Shown here in pieces: positions 1 through 8,100 of a DNA stretch of 9,864 bases. The first letter of the stretch is position 1. Each line of letters starts with the position of its first letter. This DNA is from CAYURR01 sp964446745 (GTDB taxonomy: Bacteria; Bacillota; Clostridia; Lachnospirales; WQUN01). The stretch covers positions 1 through 9,864 of the forward strand of contig CAYURR010000115.1 of assembly GCA_964446745.1 (NCBI GenBank). The letters run 5' to 3'. Below the pieces are notes generated by a model. That model did no database searches. It was not told the DNA's origin and worked only from the letters and a program-made list of their open reading frames with translations. A program made the position numbers and the translations under genes.

Positions 1-40
1 GTAGAACCATGCAATAGAAAGATTCTAATAATTCGCATAT
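1..40. other. Short stretch after the glycosidase stop, nothing identified
   Basis: AT-rich, 40 nt. No stem-loop with a T-run is visible on the minus strand, so the operon may continue beyond the window. A minus-strand ATG at 10 has no Shine-Dalgarno and is not called. Confidence 0.4.
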
Positions 41-2572
41 TTATTTCAAATCATAGGTCATCTTCTTGCTTCCGACCTGCAGTACGACCTTGTTGTTGCG
101 GTCGGACATGCGGCTGTTACCCATGTTTATATAGCGAATGCCGTTTCTGACGTCCGTCGTCGCGGCCTTGTCATTCTTCAGATCATTCGTGCGTACCGAT
201 ATCACAAAGATATTCTTGCCGCGCTTTTGAAACTCCGAAAGCATCTCGTGGAACAATCCGAACTCACGCGCCTGTGTGAATGTGAACAGGTCGACATCCG
301 TTACTATCACGATGTTTTTTTCCTTGGCCGTATTTACCTCGGACGATAACCGCGACCATGTATCGGTCTTGGTATTTAAAAATCCGCCCGCGTATGACGG
401 TACGTTCAACACCAACAGGTTCTCCTTGCGTTCCTTTGAGAACGTCGTGATCAAGCGTCCCAAATTCATCTCGACATTCGCGGCATCCTCGGGTGCCGTC
501 CCGCCATTTTTCAAATTCAGGTTATCCGTGAACCTCGGCACCGTAGGCAGCTTTACCTCGTCCGTAAACGGATACACGGCCCATGCAGCCGATACGGTCG
601 GGATCGTTTGCTCCGCACCGCGTATGTCCACAGGATCCGAATAGACCTTTTTGAGTGTAACGGGCTTCTTGGCGGCCTCCGGTATAAACGCGGATACTTC
701 TTTTGCTCCAGCCCAGTCTATCGTCTTTGCAAAGGTCATCGTATACGCTTTGCCGTCAGCGTCGGAGATTGAGCCTTTCAGCACATAACCCGATGCATCA
801 CCGTTTACGTTCAACTTGATCGCATATGCGTCTGCAGGGATGTTTATCGCCTTTTCTATCGTCTTTGCGTCCAGCGCGAGGCTCTCGTTTTTGCCTCCGA
901 CCTTCACGGGTACGCAACCGTTAATGCCGCCGTAGTTAAATAATATATAGCCGTTACCCGAGCCCTGCGCCTCGAAGGTATTACCCGACATCCTGCCCAT
1001 CTGGGACGGTACGACTTGATAGGTTATACCCGTCTTGATCGCACCGGAGTTCCCGTCTGTGCCTGTGCCGATTACATTGAGCTCATAGCTCTGACCCTCG
1101 AGTATATTGATGTATTTGTCCGCCGCGTCGAGCTGCGCGAGCTTTGTTACATTGATCTGATACAACTCGGACAGGCCGCCGTATGTCGCCTTGATATTTG
1201 TTTTGCCCTCTATGGACGGTATGAACGTGCCGCCATCCTTTATACCTGCCGGATCATCCGTCGTTACCTTTATGTCTGCGTCTAAGCTTCTGTAATACTC
1301 ATCCAGGCCAAATGCACGAACCTTCATCGGTGCGCCCACAAATGCAACATCCGCATCAGGCTTTATCGATATGCGGCTAACCTTTCCGATCGGTGCGTCG
1401 TTGTAGATGCCCACAGCCGATATGACCTTGCGCTGCGTGCCGCCCGAGACCGTATTCGCGAGTGTATAGTCCGTTGCGCCCGGCGCCTTGAACGCCATCG
1501 TCGACGAACCGCCGCCGTCCATATGCATGGCATTATATGCACCGTATTCATTCATGAGCTTGATCATTTCATCGTGGTTCGCGCCGATCGAATGCGAGCG
1601 TCCGTCCACGACCATCAATATTAGCTGGGTCTTGTCCTGATTTATGCCCACAGCTGTTCGCGGATTGCGCCCGTCGATTACGATGCCCTCCTTCGCGGGC
1701 TTACCGTTTTCGAGGATGCTACCCGATCCGCCGAACGCCGTCTTTAGTCTGGTGTAGTCGACCTTAGATGATATCGTGAACTCCGCGCTTTGCCCTATTG
1801 CAAACAACTGAGCCTTCTCCGCATCAGCCTTGCCCAAGAGTACCGCATATCCGTTCTCAGGTATGTTTACACTTTCGCCGGGCTTTGATATGTATGTAAT
1901 TTTATCGTCGGCTACAACGATCTTTATGATCTTGTCAAAACGGCTGTCCACGGATTTTGTATCCTTCATAGCCAAGTTATTGACGATAACCGCGTCCTTC
2001 ATGTCCGATATCTTGTTAACAGCCTCGACATTTACATTCTGCTCTCCGTTGTTTCTAAACGTGATCTCCGTACTCACAAAATCTATAAACGGATCACCGT
2101 TCTGATCTATGTATAGCATCGCGTATTCGTTACCCTTGCGATTGTATTCATCACTAAGATAAATCACCTTGCCATCCTTGACCACCGGGCCAAACGGATA
2201 TGAATAATCCCCCTGCATCGTAAAGAAGTCACCGTTTACACCCGCGACCGCCTCCCGCTCCGCGAGTAAACTTGTCACCGCCTCTTTGAGTCCGCTTTCC
2301 TTTGTGGATGTGGCGGAGCTTATGGAGATATTTGAATCAAACAGCGGCATCTTCAATACATGGATATCTAAAAAGCCCTCGTTGGTTATACGACGGCTTT
2401 TTTCGTATTTGACGCCCTTTGTGATTATCTGCTCATTCTTTAATTCAAACAGTGTATCCGCAGCATATACGCGCAACGGATATATGCCAGCCGTACCCAT
2501 CAGTATGGCCAATACTCCCAATGCCGCTACGGATTTCTTTAAATATGTATTTAATCTTTTATCCCTGTGCAT
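41..2572 (-). CDS. Exported phosphodiester glycosidase (NAGPA/DUF2233 family) with Ig-like and C-terminal phosphoesterase-like regions
   Basis: 843 aa. The N-terminus has a signal peptide (basic residues up to Lys13, hydrophobic stretch about 14-33, likely cleavage after VYA at 37), so the enzyme acts outside the cell. Residues about 70-392 match the NAGPA/DUF2233 fold, the family of the human mannose-6-phosphate uncovering enzyme, which hydrolyses sugar-1-phosphodiester bonds. Visible family motifs are GVNGDFF (111-117), FGGSGSIL (about 280-287), NPRTAVGI (303-310), VVDGRS (321-326) and HMDGGGSSTM (350-359). Residues about 397-560 look like bacterial Ig-like beta domains. Residues about 680-843 resemble the phosphoesterase-like tail of related clostridial proteins but lack recognisable metal-binding motifs. 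The start is supported by AAGGAG at 2579-2584, six nt before ATG. It is the last gene visible in the flagellin transcript. The substrate is unknown; a phosphodiester-linked wall polymer or surface glycan is inference. Confidence 0.88.
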   Translation of the reverse strand: MHRDKRLNTYLKKSVAALGVLAILMGTAGIYPLRVYAADTLFELKNEQIITKGVKYEKSRRITNEGFLDIHVLKMPLFDSNISISSATSTKESGLKEAVTSLLAEREAVAGVNGDFFTMQGDYSYPFGPVVKDGKVIYLSDEYNRKGNEYAMLYIDQNGDPFIDFVSTEITFRNNGEQNVNVEAVNKISDMKDAVIVNNLAMKDTKSVDSRFDKIIKIVVADDKITYISKPGESVNIPENGYAVLLGKADAEKAQLFAIGQSAEFTISSKVDYTRLKTAFGGSGSILENGKPAKEGIVIDGRNPRTAVGINQDKTQLILMVVDGRSHSIGANHDEMIKLMNEYGAYNAMHMDGGGSSTMAFKAPGATDYTLANTVSGGTQRKVISAVGIYNDAPIGKVSRISIKPDADVAFVGAPMKVRAFGLDEYYRSLDADIKVTTDDPAGIKDGGTFIPSIEGKTNIKATYGGLSELYQINVTKLAQLDAADKYINILEGQSYELNVIGTGTDGNSGAIKTGITYQVVPSQMGRMSGNTFEAQGSGNGYILFNYGGINGCVPVKVGGKNESLALDAKTIEKAINIPADAYAIKLNVNGDASGYVLKGSISDADGKAYTMTFAKTIDWAGAKEVSAFIPEAAKKPVTLKKVYSDPVDIRGAEQTIPTVSAAWAVYPFTDEVKLPTVPRFTDNLNLKNGGTAPEDAANVEMNLGRLITTFSKERKENLLVLNVPSYAGGFLNTKTDTWSRLSSEVNTAKEKNIVIVTDVDLFTFTQAREFGLFHEMLSEFQKRGKNIFVISVRTNDLKNDKAATTDVRNGIRYINMGNSRMSDRNNKVVLQVGSKKMTYDLK

Positions 2573-2611
2573 TTATGTCTCCTTAATTGCATGTTTGCTA
2601 TTTTGACCTGT

Positions 2612-3133
2612 TTATTTGAATCTATATGGCCCCTTTATGATAAACCATGCGTTTTCCGTGATCTTTACACCCCTGCCGTCATCGCGTGGCACGACAACGA
2701 GGTGGTTTATACTGAGCGCGGTGTCGTTCATGATCTCCTTGCCGTCTGTTACATCCACAAGCCCATTGGTATCCGGTATGTATCCGGAGGCCTTGCCGCT
2801 GCGCAAAATGATCTCCGTACCCTCACCTCCGAGTATTACCTGCCCCTTATTGGCCGAGACCGGGGTGTAACGTGTATAAACCGCGATATCCTCGCTGCCT
2901 GAGCTCGTTGATCCGCCGTTTAGTTTATCACCATATAGAAAATCTATCTGTGCCATCACATCCGTAACGATGTCGTCCCGTGAGTTCTCCGCGGCAATCT
3001 TCGCGTCCACATAGCTCTTGGTTACGAGCGGATCTCCGGCCGATGCCGGCGTGGATGAGGACGCGTTGATCGTAAACAGCATGCTCCCGCTCAACGCGAC
3101 CGCGACAAGCCCCGTTACTATTAACCTTTTCAT
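2612..3133 (-). CDS. Exported hypothetical protein with GGEGTEIILRSGKA and PRDDGRGVK motifs
   Basis: 173 aa, function not known. A Sec signal peptide is clear: Lys2-Arg3, hydrophobic core about 4-21, and candidate cleavage sites after INA (24) or ASA (32). Residues 35-68 begin PLVTKSYVDAKI and look helical, possibly coiled coil; VTKSYVD resembles segments seen in trimeric phage tail-fibre proteins, which is only a resemblance. A Gly/Ser linker (73-80) leads to a probable beta domain with GGEGTEIILRSGKA (102-115), NHLVVVPRDDGRGVK (143-157) and WFIIKG (163-168). I recall similar blocks in small exported proteins of other Bacillota, but no function can be assigned from them. The start has GGAGG at 3138-3142, four nt before ATG. 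The gene begins 15 nt after fliS and ends 39 nt before the glycosidase gene, so it is probably co-expressed with both. A surface or wall-associated role is inference. Confidence 0.8.
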   Translation of the reverse strand: MKRLIVTGLVAVALSGSMLFTINASSSTPASAGDPLVTKSYVDAKIAAENSRDDIVTDVMAQIDFLYGDKLNGGSTSSGSEDIAVYTRYTPVSANKGQVILGGEGTEIILRSGKASGYIPDTNGLVDVTDGKEIMNDTALSINHLVVVPRDDGRGVKITENAWFIIKGPYRFK

Positions 3134-3148
3134 ATGTCCTCCCCAACT

Positions 3149-3592
3149 TTATATACGATATCCCCGGTCCGCGTCGTCGTCTACATATTCCTTCAACTCG
3201 CCGTTTTCGTATGTGAGGCCCGCGAAAATCTGCTGCGAGCCCTCCATCACGCGCGATGCCTGCGGATTATCCTTCGCGATATCCGCATACGCCTCACGCA
3301 GACGCTTCAATACTTGCACAGCCGACTCGACGCGGTCCGATTCGTTTTTAAATTGCGCGGCGTTTATACAGTCACCCACATAGATGTATAGATTATACAG
3401 CTCGGCGGCAATCGGGTATTTAAAGTCCAGTGCGTTCATCAGTTGATTTAACGCGAGGCGCGCCTTGTTGTAGCCCTGCTCGCTGCGCTCGTTCATGAAG
3501 TCCATCGTAATATCATAATTGGTTATCAAAAGCTGCACAGGGTTTGCGGACGCTATGCGCTGAACATATTCCTGCCTCGTTGTAGTATCCAT
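3149..3592 (-). CDS. fliS: Flagellar export chaperone FliS
   Basis: 147 aa, close to usual FliS length. FliS binds the C-terminal segment of newly made flagellin in the cytoplasm, prevents premature polymerisation and delivers it to the flagellar export gate. The N-terminal signature YVQRIASANPVQLLITNYD (9-27) fits the family pattern of Tyr, then Asn/Ser-Pro, then a Leu-rich stretch ending in Tyr-Asp. The rest is predicted helical (about 37-108) and ends in a tail, IFAGLTYENGELKEYVDDD (122-140), similar to the AGLTYG-type tails of clostridial FliS proteins. The gene starts 11 nt after the flagellin stop. Its AAGGA site begins at the flagellin stop codon, and ATG follows seven nt later, which suggests translational coupling and matched dosage of chaperone and client. 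No fliD lies next to it in this window. In B. subtilis FliS also feeds into the FliW-CsrA circuit; whether that applies here is inference. Confidence 0.93.
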   Translation of the reverse strand: MDTTTRQEYVQRIASANPVQLLITNYDITMDFMNERSEQGYNKARLALNQLMNALDFKYPIAAELYNLYIYVGDCINAAQFKNESDRVESAVQVLKRLREAYADIAKDNPQASRVMEGSQQIFAGLTYENGELKEYVDDDADRGYRI

Positions 3593-3603
3593 GCTATCTT
3601 CCT

Positions 3604-5016
3604 TTACTGCAGTAATTGTAATATCATCTGTGGGCGTTGGTTGGCCTGTGCGAGTATCGATATGCCCGCCTGGTATTTTACGTTTAGCATCGTGTACTGT
3701 GACATGGTATCAGCCATATCCGTATCCTGTATGCGGCTTCTGGATGCCTCCATGTTCTCCGAGGACACGTCCAAGTTCCTGTTCGTATGCTCAAGACGAT
3801 TTTGATACGCACCCAATGTCGAGCGCACCTTTGACACAAACGACATAGCATCATCTAATACCTCGAGGGCCTCATTCGCACCTTCGTGCGTCATGTAATT
3901 CAATAAACGTACCTCGGTCATCACGCCGTCTTCCTTACGCCATTGTGTAAAGCCCAAGGTCTCGGCGTTTATGGCCGGGATGTTTATGGCCATGCGTTGA
4001 TTGTAATTTCCGCCGATCTGCAATTGCAGCGGGCCGTAGTCCTCAATTTTTACATCAACCCTTTCTGGCACCGTACCTGAAAAGGTATTCAGATTGATCG
4101 CTATTTCCTGACCGTTTTTGCCCACTATCGTAAACATATTGCCGTCTGCCTGCGTGGCTGTAAATGATCCGCCCGCTCCGGAATGCGTGATATTTGGGGA
4201 TATCTTTGCATCCGTCCCTTTGGTTACGCCGTTTGTTATAATTGCCGGATTGGAGCTCTCTGTTATGGAAATCTCCTGATATTCCCCGGCCTTTTTGGTT
4301 GTGAACGTACCACTGGTCGGTGTAGCGTAGCTATCAGGCGTAAACTTCAGCCCGGCGAGCTCCGCCGACTTATTCAATATTGATACCGCCTGCGTAGCGG
4401 TCGCACCCTGCGGTATCTCGACCTCTACCTCGCCTATCTTAAAGCTCGCTCCGTTTGCGATCGCCTGTGTGATATCTATATTGGCCGCAGCGGGTGTGCC
4501 AAAGTTGTTTACAGTGAACGACAATGTACCCGGAGCTATATCCTCCGACAGGTATTTGACCGTCGCATTCGGGCTCGAGCTCGAGAAGATCGTTGTTACC
4601 TCACCGTTAAATATTTTAATGTTATTGAACTCAACCTTTTTAGCGTTGGCGTTGATCTCATCAGTCAAGGAGTTGACTTCTTTCTGGATCTTATCGCGAT
4701 CCTCAGGGGTCATATGTCCGTTTGCGGCATTTACAGCGAGTTCCCTCATACGCTGCAGCATATTCATGGTAGAGTCCAATGCGCCGTCCGCCGTTTGTAC
4801 GAATGAAATGCCATCCATCGTGTTCATCGACGCGCGGTTTAGGCTGCGTATCTGCATGGATAGCTTATCCGATATCGCCAACCCCGCCGCATCATCCTTA
4901 GAGCTATTGATCCTTAAGCCCGAGGAGAGCTTTTTCATCTCGTTGGTCAATGTCCTGTTTGTACCTTTGAGTGTTAGTACCGTGTTCAGCGCGGGTACGT
5001 TCGTTCCTATTTTCAT
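3604..5016 (-). CDS. fliC: Flagellin, the filament subunit
   Basis: 470 aa from ATG at 5016. This is the structural protein of the flagellar filament, exported by the flagellar type III system. The N-terminal D0/D1 region (1-140) contains SSGLRINSSKDDAAGLAISD (31-50) and LQRMRELAVNAANG (87-100). The C-terminal D1/D0 region (about 330-470) contains LQIGGNYNQRM (332-342), RLEHTNRNLD (407-416) and the terminal ILAQANQRPQMILQLLQ, ending at the usual flagellin C-terminus. Residues about 141-330 form a variable outer domain. Its part around 188-230 (FKIGEVEVEIPQGATATQA onward) resembles the flagellin_IN motif. The start was chosen because flagellins begin MKI and because AAAGGGG (5023-5029) lies six nt upstream; an in-frame TTG at 5067 would add 17 atypical residues. 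No signal peptide is expected. fliS follows directly. A 114-nt leader separates this gene from the FliK-like gene. Confidence 0.97.
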   Translation of the reverse strand: MKIGTNVPALNTVLTLKGTNRTLTNEMKKLSSGLRINSSKDDAAGLAISDKLSMQIRSLNRASMNTMDGISFVQTADGALDSTMNMLQRMRELAVNAANGHMTPEDRDKIQKEVNSLTDEINANAKKVEFNNIKIFNGEVTTIFSSSSPNATVKYLSEDIAPGTLSFTVNNFGTPAAANIDITQAIANGASFKIGEVEVEIPQGATATQAVSILNKSAELAGLKFTPDSYATPTSGTFTTKKAGEYQEISITESSNPAIITNGVTKGTDAKISPNITHSGAGGSFTATQADGNMFTIVGKNGQEIAINLNTFSGTVPERVDVKIEDYGPLQLQIGGNYNQRMAINIPAINAETLGFTQWRKEDGVMTEVRLLNYMTHEGANEALEVLDDAMSFVSKVRSTLGAYQNRLEHTNRNLDVSSENMEASRSRIQDTDMADTMSQYTMLNVKYQAGISILAQANQRPQMILQLLQ

Positions 5017-5110
5017 TATTATCCCCTTTCTCATCCCATTTAATTTTGGCACTGTCTGTACGTTCAATAAACCTTGCTATCGCCGATGCTATATCTATAT
5101 GTTCCTTCAT
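4904..5110 (-). CDS. Possible small ORF or leader peptide overlapping the flagellin start
   Basis: 68 codons from ATG at 5110. The start has an excellent GGAGG (5116-5120) five nt upstream, and it lies 20 nt after the stop of the FliK-like gene. The first 31 codons fill the intergenic leader and read MKEHIDIASAIARFIERTDS followed by a Lys/Asp-rich stretch. The remaining codons run through the flagellin start region in a different frame, overlapping it by 113 nt, and are very polar and probably only a shadow of flagellin. The two frames cannot both be under free selection in the overlap. It could be a regulatory upstream ORF, the remnant of a small gene truncated when flagellin came to lie next to it, or chance. 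I do not recognise a family and assign no function. Confidence 0.3.
   Translation of the reverse strand: MKEHIDIASAIARFIERTDSAKIKWDEKGDNNENRNERTRAEHGTNTQRYKQDIDQRDEKALLGLKDQ
5021..5036 (-). promoter_or_regulatory. Candidate CsrA-type GGAT pair in the flagellin leader
   Basis: Two GGAT cores lie close together in the leader: TGGGATG (core 5032-5036) and GGGGATAA (core 5021-5024). The second overlaps the Shine-Dalgarno region. CsrA binds ANGGA/GGAT motifs, and in B. subtilis it represses hag from two leader sites, one overlapping the SD. The similarity in arrangement is visible; binding is inference. No csrA or fliW gene is present in this window. Confidence 0.3.
5023..5029 (-). promoter_or_regulatory. 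Flagellin ribosome binding site
   Basis: AAAGGGG, six nt before the ATG at 5016. It decides the flagellin start in favour of the conserved MKI N-terminus over the in-frame TTG at 5067, which has only a weak AAGG upstream. Confidence 0.75.
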
Positions 5111-5115
5111 GTCTG

Positions 5116-5120
5116 CCTCC
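5116..5120 (-). promoter_or_regulatory. Strong SD in front of the small leader ORF
   Basis: GGAGG with a five-nt spacer to ATG at 5110. It is at least as good as the sites of the certain genes in this operon. This is the main reason the small ORF is not dismissed as noise. Confidence 0.5.
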
Positions 5121-5130
5121 GCACAGGTGT

Positions 5131-8100
5131 TTATACCTGCCACGCATTTTGTACAAGCTCCGTGAACGGACCTCCCGCAAACGGATTACTGCCCTCTACT
5201 TCCTCTGCGGCGATATTTCTGGGCTGCCCGGTCGTAAAGCTGAGCTTTGTGACCTCGAACCCGGCATCCGCTACATATGCCTTTAACATATCGGCGTTCT
5301 CTTTAAGGCGCGCCAGACCTTCCTCGCTCGAGGAACCGAGTTTAATCTCCGCGGTGTCGCCCTTTATCGTGTAATACGCCGAAACCTCCCCCAAGCCCTC
5401 GGTGTTCAACGACATGAACACCCTCGTCTCATCCGAACGTAACGCCTTTTCGTTTAACACAAACACATTCAGGTTCGCGATCTTGCCGTTCATCTTCATC
5501 GGCAACTGCATACGCTCGGGGCTCGCCGTATAGTTTTGCACCTTTATCGCGGACTGCACGAGCCGAATTTGCTTTAGGCGTTCATTGTCAAAGGTATTGT
5601 CGGCGACATCCGTTATGGCTCGATCCAACCCTGCGATGATCTCCTTCGGGTCTTTGTTGCGCAGAGCCTCGAGGCTCGTGTCCGGTATCTCATCCATCAA
5701 CGATGAAATCGCGTCTGCGTCCCCATCTTCTCCGGTCTCATCCTCCGGCGTGTTTACCAAATTGTCTATCGACTTGCCGAGCATAAATGGGTCACGCAAG
5801 TTCGTCTGCAGCGCGAGGATGTTTCCGACCGTAACGGGTATATCGTGGTTTTCCATCCAACGGACCGCCATCGGTGATGCGTGTACCATGTCCTCTATCT
5901 GTTTCATCGCCTCACGCATGTTTGTATCCATACGCCGCTCCACAGCCTCGTCAGTTTGTTCTATATCCGCGTTGCGTAACGCGGCTGATAATTCCTCTAT
6001 AGTCATTTGAGCAAATGCGCCGATAGGGGTATCATTTGTTGTCTCGGCATACTCTGTCAGAACACGCCTTAATGCCTCCGGATCCGAATGTTCTGTGGCC
6101 GTGTCAAGCCTTGATCCGTTATAAACCCCGCGCATTAATTCAATATCGCTTGTATCTTCATTCTCTGCAATTTGCAAAATATTATCCGCTGTCTCGGCCA
6201 TATCCAGCCTCTGAAGCCTATCGGAAATATCTGCATATTGCTCGTTAGAAAGGTTTTGCACAGCGTTCGATCTCGCGTTTTCCAATATGCGCCTGATATT
6301 GTTTTCGCCTGCGAGTGTACGCGTCTCGGTGGTCGCGTCGTGTACCCTCACATCGTTCAACGCATTATTGGCCCCTATACGGCTTAGCTGTGTATAATTC
6401 TTAGCATGCTCCATCAGATTGCCCATGGTCGGGCTGCCCGATAACGACAGAGCAATCGCGACCGATCCGTTTCGTTGGATCTGGTTTAGCATGCGATATA
6501 CCGCTATCATGCCGTCACGCGTCTGCGGATCGATCTGCCCCTCCTGATCCATCCGAGCTATAAAGCCCGCCACCTTGTCCTTGAGCCCATCACCGAGCAC
6601 ATCGTTAAATCTATCAATATATGCCTGAACCTCATCGACATGCATGTCGAGCGGGTTTAAGCCCTCTTTAATCATATTCGCGGCTATAACGGGATGCAGC
6701 GTGTCCGATATCCTCTCGATCTTCGCATCGATCATCTTTGTGCGTACGAGGTTTTCCTCGGAAATGTCCACGCCACCACGGCTTAGAATAGCCGCCGCCC
6801 TGCAGTTCTCATCCGTGGGCTCGATACCCATGCCCTCAAGCAATCGCGAAAACTGATCCCTGACCATATTGAAGCTGTCGCCGAAACGCCGCTCTGGTAC
6901 TGCGCTGTATTGATCGAGCTCGCCCATGATACGCTCGCGTGCCACCGCATTCACAGCCGCCTCGTTTACGGACGCGTCTATATTCGAAACGGTGAAATCC
7001 TCTCGCGTGCCGTTTAGCATACGCGAAAAGACATTGCATGTGAGTGCGGCCAACGATGGCATACGCGAACGCAAGTCGGCCAGCATGCCGACCTTATCCA
7101 CATCCTGTCCTTCTGCATTGATCGTGTTGTCGCCAACCGATTTTAACAATGCGGCCGCGGAATCCCTCTCGAGCTCCTTTAACGCCGACAGCGTATCGGT
7201 CAAGTCCATCGTTTCAATCGGCAGATGCTTACCGATCAGACGATATGCGGCCTCATACGTGAGCTTTACTCGCACCTGCTCGAGCGTTACCTTATACGAT
7301 GTGCTTTGCGAGGCATCATCAGGCTGAACAGGTACATTTGCGCCGGCGACAGCGCCCGTGGCACTGACGTTACCGTCTGCGAATGACCCGATCAAATTGC
7401 CCAAGCTCACAGTCATACCGTGTGATATGAGCATATCCACACGCTCGGGGTCGATCCGCTTGACCTCCTCCGATAGGCGTTTAGCCTTTGCGAGCATTTG
7501 TTCGGTATTCATGTATTCCGTATCGGTCGGGACCGCAATCGGCGCGTCGGCGGGGCTTTGCCCCATGTGTATCTGCTTGGCCATCATGTCCGTCACAAAC
7601 GATCGCGACAGATTGCGTAACGGCTCTCTGAGCTGCTCGGCAATCGCGAGGTTTTCGGCTGTGAGCGGTATCTCGTTTCCGATAAACAGCTTGGCGAGGC
7701 GTTCATGCTGCTGATCATAGCGCACGCCGGCCTCCGAGAATACCTTTTTCACACTCGGCTCTATAGCCCTGTACTGATCATCGGGCATTGCTTGTTCGTT
7801 TGCGCTGCCGCCCGTATGCCTTGCCTTATATAGATCGTCTATCGTTACGGGCCTTGATCCGCGCGCGGATGGCTTCATCGCTTCTGTGATCTCCTCGGCC
7901 GACATTGACTTCGGCAATCTGTCCCACGCATTTTCCATCGCCGTACAATTCTTTTTATTTATCGGCAAGTCATTAGCGTTTAGCGATCTCACGATGCTCG
8001 TTCTTAACGCTTCACGCGAGGCGGTTCTGTTGCCGTTTACGCGCTCGTCTCCGAACAGTTCCTTTGCCTTTGACCCGGATGCCATCTCGGCTGCGTCCTC

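Noticed and set aside
276..644. 122-codon plus-strand ORF and the other plus-strand ORFs of 60-140 codons
   Set aside because: All lie antisense to confident genes, lack convincing SD sequences and show no family motifs.
1363..1551. Arg-rich 62-codon minus-strand ORF inside the glycosidase gene
   Set aside because: It is an out-of-frame reading of the conserved NAGPA core, and its Arg-rich composition is typical of a frame shadow.
5014..5067. Longer flagellin start at TTG 5067
   Set aside because: It adds 17 residues not found in flagellins. The ATG at 5016 has a strong SD and the conserved MKI start.
5130..5154. TATAAA with TTGTAC upstream as a sigma-A promoter for flagellin
   Set aside because: The spacing is only 15 nt, the -35 is poor, and the sequence is explained by the C-terminal codons and stop of the FliK-like gene.
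5288..5295. Minus-strand GCCGATAT identical to a sigma-28/sigma-D -10 box upstream of flagellin
   Set aside because: The only TAAA nearby is six nt away instead of about 15, the site is inside codons for ENADM of the FliK-like gene, and it lies about 270 nt before the flagellin start.
4469..5374. 301-codon plus-strand open frame opposite the flagellin 5' end and the FliK-like 3' end
   Set aside because: It is antisense to two well-supported coding regions, has no recognisable domain, and its hydrophobic composition is what an antisense reading of these genes would give.
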